Assembly: GCA_039621445.1 (NCBI GenBank)
Contig: CP154957.1
Location: 9,467,071-9,531,070, forward strand
DNA length: 64,000 bases
DNA from: Euglena gracilis
Taxonomy: Eukaryota; Euglenida; Euglenophyceae; Euglenales
Direction: 5' to 3'
A model generated the notes under the pieces. That model was not told where the DNA came from and made no database searches. It saw only the letters and a list, made by a program, of their open reading frames with translations. Each line of letters starts with the position of its first letter. Position 1 is the first letter of the stretch. The position numbers and the translations under genes are program-made. Shown piece after piece: positions 48,384-58,783 of this stretch.

Positions 48384-50005
48384 CTGAGCTCTTATCTCTT
48401 TAGAGTAAGAGCGAAGCTTACCACCCCCCCGAAACCCCCCCCTGACCCCCCCCCGCCCCCCCCCGCCCCCCCCCCCCCCCCCCTGAGTAGGTCCGGCCAC
48501 CCGAGGATTATCGATGTGACCCGATTTCCGGGCCCCCAAAGTGAATAGCCTATAGGTTAGGAGAGGATCCCTAGTTTGTCCAGAGCCCTCACTTTGCCCG
48601 CAACTCCGCGCCAGGCCGGAGATCTGGCCCGAGCAAAAAAGTTGCGTACCGTTTTTTTTCCAAAGAAATTTTGTTGGACCGGCAACAGGGGGTCATTTTG
48701 GGGGTCAAAAAATCGAAAAATTCAAAATATCTCGAAAACGCCGGGGAGTTGAGAAAAACTAAAGAGTACCTCATTCCACAACTTTGGGACGCCCTTTCCA
48801 CCGGTATGCGCGGTTTGGGCCAACTCCACGCCTAGCCCGAGATACGGCCGTTTTGTGGTTTTGCCAGCGGGGGGGCTCTGCCAAAAAGGGGTCATTTTGG
48901 GGTCAAAAAATCGAAAAATTCAAAATATCTCGAAAACGCCGGGGAGTTGAGAAAAACTAAAGAGTACCTCATTCCACAACTTTGGGACGCCCTATCCACC
49001 GGTATTTACAGTTTGGGCCAACTCTCCGCCTGGCCCGAGATATGGCCGTTTTTCGGTCCAAATGGCCGTTTTGTACACTTTTCCCACTGTCCGACTTAGC
49101 CGTTTTCGGGCCAAAAAGTCGAAAAAAAATCGAAAAAATTTTTTTCGCCCAAAACCATGTTTTTTGGCCTCCCGGACCCGGAAAAAGTGTTTTTGAGCTG
49201 AAAATGAGCGTTTTTCGACCCGCCAGCGCCCCGTTTTGGTTCGCCAACCCATTGACTTTGGGTCAAAACCAGGTCAAAAAAGTCGAAAAAAATCGAAAAA
49301 AATTTTTTCGCCCAAAACCATGTTTTTTGGCCTCCCGGACCCGGAAAAAGCGTTTTTGAGCTGAAAATGAGCGTTTTTCGACCCGCCAGGGCCGCTTTTT
49401 GGGCCGCCAACCCATTGATTTTGGGTCAAAACCGGTCAAAAAAGTCGAAAAATATCGAAAAAATTTTTTCGCCCAAAACCATGTTTTTGAGCCTCCTGGA
49501 CCCGGAAAACATGTTTTTGAGCTGAAATTTAGCGTTTTTCGCCGGCCGAGCCGGAATGGTCCCCCAAAGAGCTCAGCTCTACGTCACACCCTGGTCGCTG
49601 AGCTCTTATCTCTTTAGAGTAAGAGCGAAGCTTACCACCCCCCCCAAACCCCCCCCCAACCCCCCCCCCGCCCCCCCCCCCCCCCCCCCTCCCTGAGTAG
49701 GTCCGGCCACCCGAGGATTATCGATGTGACCCGATTTCCGGGCCCCCAAAGTGAATGGCCTATAGGTTAGGAGACGTTCCCTAGTTTCTCCAGAGCCGTC
49801 ACGCTACCCGCAACTCCCCGCCGGTCCGGAGATCTGGCCCGAGCAAAAAAGTTGTGTACCGTTTTTTTTTCCCGGAAAATTGTAGGGTCATTTTGGGGTC
49901 AAAAAATCGATAAATTCAAAATATCTCGAAAACGCTGCGGAGTTGAGGAAAAGTAAAGAGGACGTCATTCCACAACTTTGGGACGCCCGATCGATCGGTA
50001 TGCGC

Positions 50006-50155
50006 GGTTTGGGCCAACTCCTCGCCTAGCCCGAGATACGGCCGTTTTGGGGTTTTGGGCCAGTTTGGCCAGTTTTGGCCATTTCTGGCCCGTTCGGGGC
50101 CCGAAACCGTAAATTGGCCGTATCTCGGGCTAGACGAGGAGTTGCAGCCCAAACC
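50006..50155. repeat. Long inverted repeat inside array units
   Basis: GGTTTGGGCCAACTCCTCGC... (50006-50043) is answered by ...GACGAGGAGTTGCAGCCCAAACC-type sequence (50116-50155). The arms are about 38-40 bp with few mismatches and a loop of about 72 bp. The same arrangement recurs in the units at about 52637-52795, 54275-54425 and, inverted, in the right-hand part. Confidence 0.75.
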
Positions 50156-52894
50156 AGGGGGTCAATCATTAGGTTTAGGGGGGGGTTTTGACCGTTTTTT
50201 GGGGTTCCCGGGGTCTGGTTGCGCGATTTTTGGGCCAGTTTTGGGTATTCGGGCCTGCAGGCACCGTGAGGGCAGATGGGCGAGGGGGGGTTGGGTGGGG
50301 TGTCGGGACCCAAAATTTTGAAAAATTTTTTTTCGCCCAAAAACACTTTTTTTCACTTCAGAACATCAAAAAAAGTGTTTTTGGGCGAAAAAAAATTTTC
50401 CGACCCGGACCCCCCCCCCCCCCCCCCCCCCGCTGGGGTCCTCCCCCCGGCCGGTGAACTTAGCCATTTTTGGGTCAAAAAGTCGAAAAAATTCGAAAAA
50501 AATTTTTTTGCCCAAAACCATGATTTTTGACCTCCCGGACCCGAAAAAAGTGTTTTCGAGCCAAAAATGAGCGTTTTTCGACCCGCCGGCGCCCCGTTTT
50601 GGGCCGCCAACCCATTGACTTTGGGTCAAAACCGGGTCAAAAAAGTCGAAAAAAATCGAAAATTTTTTTTGGCCCCAAAACGATGTTTTTTGGCCTCCCT
50701 GACCCAGAAAAACTGTTTTTGAGTCGAAAATGAGCGTTTTTCGCGGGCCGGGCCGGGGTGGTCCCCCAAAGAGCTCAGCTCTACGTCACACCCTGGTCGC
50801 TGAGCTCTTATCTCTTTAGAGTAAGAGCGAAGCTTACCACCCCCCCCAGACCCCCCCTGACCCCCGCCCCCCCCCCCGCCCCCGCCCCCCCCCCCTGAGT
50901 AGGCCCGGGCCCCCGCGGATTATCGATGTGACCTGATTTCCGGACCCGAAAAGCTAATAGCCTATAGGTTAGGAGAGGGTCCCTAGTTTGTCCAGAGCCC
51001 GCACTTTGCCCGCAACTCCCCGCCGGTCCGGAGATCTGGCCCGAGCAAAAAAGTTGTCTACCGTTTTTTTTTTCCAAAAAAGAAAGTTTGTTGGACCGGC
51101 CACAGGGGGTCATTTTTGGGGTCAAAAAATCGAAAAATTCAAAATATCTCGAAAACGCCGGGGAGTTGAGAAAAAGTAAAGAGTACCTCATTCCACAACT
51201 TTGGGACGCCCTATCCACCGGTATGCGCGGTTTGGGCCAACTCCCCGCCTGGGCCGAGATATGGCCGTTTTGTGGTTTCGCCAGGGGGGGGGACTCTGCC
51301 AAAAAGGGGTCATTTTCGGGGTCAAAAAATCGAAAAATTCAAAATATCTCGAAAACGCTGGGGAGTTGAGAAAAAGTAAAGAGGACCTCATTCCACAATT
51401 TTGGGACGCCCGATCCAGCGGTATGCGCGATTTGGGCCAACTCCCCGCCTGGGCCGAGATACGGCCGTTTTGTGGTTTCGCCATGGGGGGAGTCTGTCAT
51501 TTGGAGCCCAAAACGGGCCAAAAAACCAGTTTTTGCAAAATATCTCCAAAATGGTGGGGAGTTGAAAAAAATGTCCGGAGACCTAATTTAAAGCCCTTGG
51601 AACGCCCTATGTACTGGTATATTGATTTCCTCGCAACTCCCCGCCTGGCCCGAGATACGGCCGTTTTTCGGTCCAAATGGCCATTTTGTACACTTTTCCC
51701 ACTGTCCGTCCGACTGTGCCGTTTTCGGGCCAAAAAGTCGAAAAAAATCGAAAAAATTTTTTTCGCCCAAAACCATGTTTTTTGGCCTCCCGGACCCGGA
51801 AAAAGTGTTTTTGAGCCAAAAATGAGCGTTTTTCGACCCGCCAGCGACCCGTTTTGGTTCGCCAACACATTGACTTTGGGTCAAAACCGGGTCAAAAAAG
51901 TCGAAAAAAATCGAAAAAAATTTTTCGCCCAAAACCATGTTTTTTGGCCTCCCGGACCCGGAAAAAGTTTTTGAGCTGAAAATGAGAATTTTTCGACCCG
52001 CCAGGGCCCCGTTTTGGTTGGCCAACCCATTGACTTTGGGTCAAAACCGGGTCAAAAAAGTCGAAAAAAATCGAAAAGAAATTTTTTGGCCCAAAACGAT
52101 GTTTTATGGTCTCCCTGACCCAGAAAACATGTTTTTGGGCCAAAAATGAGCGTTTTTCGCAGGCCGGGCCGGAGTGGTCCCCCAAAGAGCTCAGCTCTAC
52201 GTCACACCCTGGTCGCTGAGCTCTTATCTCTTTAGAGTAAGAGCGAAGCTTACCACCCCGGCGACGGGGGGGTCCGACCCCCCCCGCCCCCCCACCCCCC
52301 CGCCCCCCCCGCCCCCCCCGCCCCCCCCCCCTGGGTAGGCAATGGCCCCCGAGGATTATCGATGTGATTGGATTTTCGGGCCCCCAAAGTGAACAGCCTA
52401 TAGGTTAGGAGAGGGTCCCTAGTTTCTCCAGAGCCCTTCGGTTACCCGTAACTCCCCGCCAGTCCGGAGATATGGCCCGAGCAAAAAAGTTGTGTACCGT
52501 TTTTTTTTCCGGGAAAATTGCAGGGCCATTTTGGGGTCAAAAAATCGAAAAATTCAAAATATCTCGAAAACGCTGCGGAGTTGCAAAAAAGTGAAGAGGA
52601 CGTCCTTCCTCAACTTTGGGACGCCCGATCGATTGGTATGCGCGCTTTGGGCCAACTCCTCGCCTAGCCTGAGATACGGCCGTTTTGGGGTTTTGGGCCA
52701 GTTTGGCCAGTTTTGGCCGTGTCGGGCCTGTTCGGGGCCCGAAACCGTAAATTGGCCGTATCTCGGGCTAGACGAGGAGTTGGAACCCAAACCAGGGGGT
52801 CAATCATTAGGTTTAGGGGGGGGTTTTGACCGTTTTTTGGGGTTCCCGGGATCTGGTTGTGCCATTTTGGGCCAGTTTTGGGTATTCGGGGACC

Positions 52895-53177
52895 CAACGG
52901 GCGCCGTCAGGGCCGCCGGGCTCGGGGTCCAAAAATCGAAAATTTCAAAATATCTCGAAAACGCTGCGGAGTTGAGGAAAAGTGATGGCGACCTTATTTG
53001 ACGACCTTGGAACGCCCTATCGATCGGTATGCGCGATTTGGGACAACTCGTCGCCTAGCCCGAGATACGGCCGTTTTGGGAGTTTTGGGCCAATTTTGCC
53101 AGTTCTGGTCCGTTCGGGGCCCGAAACCGTAATTTGGCCGTATCTCGGGCTAGACGGGGAGTTGGGACCCAAACTGG
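52895..53177 (+). repeat. Direct repeat, left of truncated element
   Basis: 283 bp from CAACGGGCGCC to AAACTGG, nearly identical to 54144-54425. Together they flank the truncated element. Confidence 0.85.
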
Positions 53178-54135
53178 CTTAGGCGGCGCTAATTGCCCAC
53201 CCGATTTTGGCGTTTTTTGGCTGTTTTGAACACAAAATAAAAGGGCACAAATTAGTAGGTTGAGAGGGGTGTGTGGCTGCTTTGGGCAATAATTTAACAG
53301 AAGTGGTTTTGCGCGGTATTCCGCTTAACCGATCTACGATTGTGTGTGCGTTGTGTGAGTTGGGGGTGTACTGGAACTGTTGTAAACGGCTTGAAAAACA
53401 CCGAGTTTGAATGGGTGTGACACGGGGCTGTGTGTCCATGGTGTAGGTTAATAACGGTATTTGGGAGACGAGTGAACGATACAAGTGTGTGCGGATAACC
53501 GCGTAAAACGAAACAAGAAGTGACAGACGACGGAGTTAAGTGTTTAGGCGGTTATCCGCGCACAATGCACTTGTACGCGGATAACCGCGTACAAGTGAGA
53601 ACAAAGAATGGTACGCGGATTACCGCGTACAATAAGACAAACAGTTGATGACTAGTGGGAGGGAATCTGCCTGCTGTGTGTGTGTACGTGGTGAGTGTAA
53701 GGCGACTGGGTGTAAGCGGGAATCCGTGTGGCCAGGTTAAAGGTGGGCAGCAAAAGGACAAGCAGTTGTGGATGCTGGGATGGGGGTGGAAGATGGAAGC
53801 CACCCTAGAAACGAAGTCTGCTGGGTTGTTGGCAAAGTTGTGCAACCCTACCTGTGACACCAGTCACAGGCGTGAATCTTTGCAAAGGACACGAACGACA
53901 GACTTTGCTGCCATGCCAGGCAGTTTGCAACTGAATGGTGTCTGGCGTGTTGTGGTGAGTTTGAGGGGTGGAGGTTTATGGAACCCAGGGAGAGGAGATT
54001 GCACCAGCAGGGGTTGACCAAGTGAGGAGAGATGGCCAGCCCTTAAACTTGGGCACTCAGAGCAGGGGTGGTTTCCAAAAGGACCGGACACACTTGGGCT
54101 GAGGGTTGTTACATGGATGGAAGCCAAAATGCATC
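53178..54135 (-). mobile_element. Truncated copy of the palindrome-rich element
   Basis: 958 bp that match, inverted and with no net length change, the right end of the complete element (63017-63974). It starts with the terminal repeat CTTAGGCGGCGCTAATTGCC directly after ACTGG, the complement of the target word CCAGT. It breaks off at GCATC, then 8 bp later the array sequence restarts. It contains at least five GCGG-N4-CCGC-type palindromes. Confidence 0.85.
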
Positions 54136-54143
54136 AACAAAGG

Positions 54144-54425
54144 CAACGGGCGCCGTCAGGGCCGCCACGCTGGGGTCCAAAAATCGAAAATTTCAAAATA
54201 TCTCGAAAACGCTGCGGAGTTGAGGAAAAGTGATGGCGACCTTATTTGACGACCTTGGAACGCCCTATCGATCGGTATGCGCGATTTGGGACAACTCGTC
54301 GCCTAGCCCGAGATACGGCCGTTTTGGGAGTTTTGGGCCAATTTTGCCAGTTCTGGTCCGTTCGGGGCCCGAAACCGTAATTTGGCCGTATCTCGGGCTA
54401 GACGGGGAGTTGGGACCCAAACTGG
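54144..54425 (+). repeat. Direct repeat, right of truncated element
   Basis: 282 bp copy of 52895-53177, after which the array unit continues as in units without an insertion. Confidence 0.85.
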
Positions 54426-55196
54426 GGTCAAACATTACGTTTAGGGGGGGGTTTTGACCGTTTTTTGGGGTTCCCGGGGTCTGGTTGTGCGATTTTGGGC
54501 CAGTTTTGGTTGTTCGGGGACCCCACCGGGCGCCGTCAGGGCGGCTGGGCGAGGGGGGGTCGGGTGGCAGGTCGGGACCCAAAATTTTGAAAAAAAATTT
54601 TTTGCTCAAAAACACTTTTTTTCACTTCAGAACATCAAAAAAGTGTTTTTGGGCGAAAAAAATTTTTTTCCGACCCGGAGCCCCCCCCCCTGGCTGGGGG
54701 CCCGCCCCCCTGGCCGGTGGACTTAGCCATTCTTGGGTCAAAATGTCGAAAAAAGTCGAAAAAAATTTTTTTGCCCAAAACCATGATTTTTGACCTCCCG
54801 GACCCGAAAAAAGTGTTTTCGAGCCAAAATTGAGCGTTTTCGACCCGCCAGCGCCCCGTTTTTGGGCCGCCAACCCATGACTTTGGGTCAAAACCGGGTC
54901 AAAAAGTCGAAAAGAATAGAAAATTTTTTGCCCCAAATCGTGTTTTTTGGTCTCCTGGACCCGAAAATCCTGTTTTTGAGCCGAAATGAGCGTTTTTTTC
55001 GACCCGCCACCACGCCCCGTTTTGGGCCACCAACCCATGACTTTGGGTCAAAAACCGGGTCAAAAAGTCGAAAAAATCGAAAAAATTTTTTGGCCCCAAA
55101 ACGAAAATGTTTTTTTTCCGTGGTGGCCTCCCAAAGAGCTCAATCGCTGAGCTCTTATCTCTTTAGAGTAAGAGCGAAGCTTACCACCCCCCCCAC

Positions 55197-55230
<34 letters not shown>

Positions 55231-56915
55231 CCCCCCCCCCCCCCCCCCTGAGTAGGCCCGGGCACCCGCGGATTATCGATGTGACCTGATTTCGGGACCC
55301 GAAAGGTTAATAGCCTATAGGTTAGGAGACGGTCCCTAGTTTGTCCAGAGCCCTTAGGTTGCCCGCAACTCCGCGCCAGGCCGGAGATCTGGCCCGAGCA
55401 AAAAAGTTGTCTACCGTTTTTTTTCCAAAAAAGTTTGTTGGACCGGCAACAGGGGGTCATTTTTGGGGTCAAAAAATCGAAAAATTCAAAATATCTCGAA
55501 AACGTCGGGGAGTTGAGAAAAACTAAAGAGTACCTCATTCCACAACTTTGGGACGCCCTATCCACCGGTATTCGCAGTTTGGGCCAACTCCCCGCCTAGC
55601 CCGAGATACGGCCGTTTTTCGGTCCAAATGGCCGTTTTGCGCACTTTTCCCACTGTCCGACTTAGCCGTTTTCGGGCCAAAAAGTCGAAAAAAATCGAAA
55701 AAATTTTTTTCGCCCAAAACCATGTTTTTTGGCCTCCCGGACCCGGAAAAAGCGTTTTTTAGCTGAAAATGAGCGTTTTTCGACCCGCCAGCGCCCCGTT
55801 TTGGGCCGCCAACCCATTGACTTTGGGTCAAAACTGGGTCAAAAAAGTCGAAAAAAATCGAAAAAAAATTTTTCGCCCAAAACCATGTTTTTTGGCCTCC
55901 CGGACCCGGAAAAAAGCGTTTTTGAGCTGAAAATGAGCGTTTTTCGCCGGCCGAGCCGGAATGGTCCCCCAAAGAGCTCAGCTCTACGTCACACCCTGGT
56001 CGCTGAGCTCTTATCTCTTTAGAGTAAGAGCGAAGCTTACCCCCCCCCCCCGAAACCCCCCCTGACCCCCCCGCCCCCCCCCCCGCCCCCGCCCCCCCCC
56101 CGCCCCCCCCCCCTGAGTAGGCCCGGGCACCCGCGGATTATCGATGTGACCTGATTTCGGGACCCGAAAGGTTAATAGCCTATAGGTTAGGAGACGGTCC
56201 CTAGTTTGTCCAGAGCCCTTAGGTTGCCCGCAACTCCGCGCCAGGCCGGAGATCTGGCCCGAGCAAAAAAGTTGTCTACCGTTTTTTTTCCAAAAAAAGT
56301 TTGTTGGACCGGCAACAGGGGTCATTTTTGGGGTCAAAAAATCGAAAAATTCAAAATATCTCGAAAACGCCGGGGAGTTGAGAAAAACTAAAGAGTACCT
56401 CATTCCACAACTTTGGGACGCCCTATCCACCGGTATTCGCAGTTTGGGCCAACTCCCCGCCTAGCCCGAGATACGGCCGTTTTTCGGTCCAAATGGCCGT
56501 TTTGCGCACTTTTCCCACTGTCCGACTTCGCCGTTTTCGGGCCAAAAAGTCGAAAAAAATCGAAAATTTTTTTTTCGCCCAAAACCATGTTTTTTGGCCT
56601 CCCGGACCCGGAAAAAGTGTTTTTGAGCTGAAAATGAGCGTTTTTCGACCCGCCAGCGCCCCGTTTTGGGCCGCCAACCCATTGATTTTGGGTCAAAACC
56701 GGGTCAAAAAAGTCGAAAAATATCGAAAAAAATTTTTCGCCCAAAACCATGTTTTTGAGCCTCCTGGACCCGGAAAACATGTTTTTGAGCTGAAAATGAG
56801 CGTTTTTCGCCGGCCGAGCCGGAATGGTCCCCCAAAGAGCTCAGCTCTACGTCACACCCTGGTCGCTGAGCTCTTATCTCTTTAGAGTAAGAGCGAAGCT
56901 TACCACCCCCCCGAA

Positions 56916-58749
56916 ACCAGGGTGTGACGTAGAGCTGAGCTCTTTGGGAGACCACCCCGGCCCAGCCCGGGAAAAACGCTCATTTTCGGCTCAAAAACAG
57001 TTTTTCCAGGTCAGAGAGGCCAGAAAACATCGTTTTTGGGTAAAATTTTTTTTTCGATTTTTTCGACTTTTTTGACCGGTTTTGACCCAAAGTCATGGGT
57101 TGGTGGCCCAAAACGGGGCGCTGGCGGGTCGAAAAACGCTCATTTTCGGCTCAAACAAAGGCTTTCCGGGTCCGGGAGGCCAAAAAACATCGTTTTGGGG
57201 CAAAAAATTTTTTCGATTTTTTTCGACTTTTTTGACCCGGTTTTGACCCAAAGTCAATGGGTTGGCGGCCCAAAACGGGGCGCCGGCGGGTCGAAAACCG
57301 CTCATTTTTGGCTCGAAAACACTTTTTTCGGGTCCGGGAGGTCAAAAATCATGGTTTTGGGCAAAAAAAAAATTTTCGAATTTTTTCGACTTTTTTCACC
57401 CCGGTTTTGACCCAAAATCAACGGGTTGGCAGCCCAAAACGGGGCGCTGGAAGGTCGAAAAACGCTCATTTTTAGCTCGAGAACACTTTTTTCGGGTCCG
57501 GGAGGTCAAAAAACATGGTTTTGGGCGAAAAATTTTTTTTGAATTTTTTTGACTTTTTGACCCAAAAATGGCTAAGTCCACCGGCCAGGTGGGGGGGCAT
57601 CCTGTGGGGGGTATGGGGGGGGGGTCCGGGTCGGAAAATTTTTTTTCGCTCAACAACACTTTTTTTGATGTTCTGAAGTGAAAAAAAGTGTTTTTGAGCG
57701 AAAAAAATTTTTTCAACATTTTGGGTCCCGACCTGCCACCCGACCCCCCCTCGCCCATCTGCCCTCACGGTGCCTGCAGGGGTCCCCGAATACCCAAAAC
57801 TGGCCCAAAATCGCGCAACCAGACCCCGGGAACCCCAAAAAACGGTCAAAACCCCCCCCTAAACATAATGTTTGACCCCCAGTTTGGGTCCCAACTCCCC
57901 GTCCAGCCCGAGATACGGCCAATTTACGGTTTCGGGCCCTGAACGGGCCAGAACTGGCAAAACGGGCCCAAAACCCCCAAAACGGCCGTATCTCGGGCTA
58001 GGCAAGGAGTTGTCCTGAACCGCGCATACCGATCGATAGGGCGTTCCAAGGTCGTCAAATAAGGTCGCCATCACTTTTCCTCAACTCCGCAGCGTTTTCG
58101 AGATATTTTGAAATTTTCGATTTTTGGACCCCAGCGTGGCGGCCCTCGAACCCCCGCAGGGGTCCCCGAATACCCAAAAATGTCCCAAAATGGCACAACC
58201 AGACCCCGGGAACCCCAAAAAACGGTCAACCCCCCCCCTAAACCTAATGATTGACCCCCTGGTTTGGGCTCCAACTCCCCGTCTAGCCCGAGATACGGGC
58301 AAATTACGGTTTCGGGCCCCGAACGGGCCCGAAATGGCCAAAACTGGCCCAACTGGCCCAAAACCCCAAAACGGCCGTATCTCGGGCTAGGCGGGGAGTT
58401 GGCCCAAACCGCGCATACCGATCGATCGGGCGTCCCAAAGTTGTGGAATGACGTCCTCTTTAATTTTTCGCAACTCCGCGGCGTTTTCGAGATATTTTGA
58501 AATTATCGATTTTTTGACCCCAAAATGACCCTGCAATTTCCCCGGAAAAAAAAATGGTACACAACTTTTTTGCTCGGGCCATATCTCCGGACTGGCGGAG
58601 AGTTGCGGGTAACCGAAGGGCTCCGGAGGCACTAGGAAACCTCTCCTAACCTATAGGCTATTCACTTTGGGGGCCACGAAATCCAGTCACATCGATAATC
58701 CCGGGGTTTCACTACCTACCACGGGGGGGGCGGGGGGGGCGGGGGGGGC

Positions 58750-58783
<34 letters not shown>

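Larger units (their letters stand above)
48384..56915 (+). repeat. Complex satellite array, forward part
   Basis: Seven unit starts, marked by CTGAGCTCTTATCTCTTTAG, at 48384, 49598, 50800, 52216, 55147, 56003 and 56866. Unit lengths are about 1214, 1202, 1416, 2931 (contains the truncated element), 856 and 863. Each full unit holds, in order: boundary stem-loop; long C run; a segment with GATTATCGATGTGA and GCCTATAGGTTAGGAGA; one or more blocks with TATCTCGAAAACG and CAACTCCCCGCC; then 1-4 subrepeats of about 170 bp (TTGGGTCAAAACCGGGTCAA, CGCCCAAAACCATG, GAGCGTTTTTCG); and finally CCCAAAGAGCTCAGCTCTAC. Open frames here are repeat artefacts, low in stops because of sequence bias. Confidence 0.9.

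Noticed and set aside
48982-51974. Open frames of 100-260 codons in the satellite array (repeated KKSKK, FFAQNHVFW and similar)
   Set aside because: They repeat with the subrepeats, exist on both strands and in several frames, and shift at C runs. They are products of a sequence poor in stop codons.
52895-54425. 282-bp direct repeats as the terminal repeats of a retrotransposon
   Set aside because: They are ordinary array sequence present in other units, and lack TG...CA ends, primer site or polymerase sequence between them.
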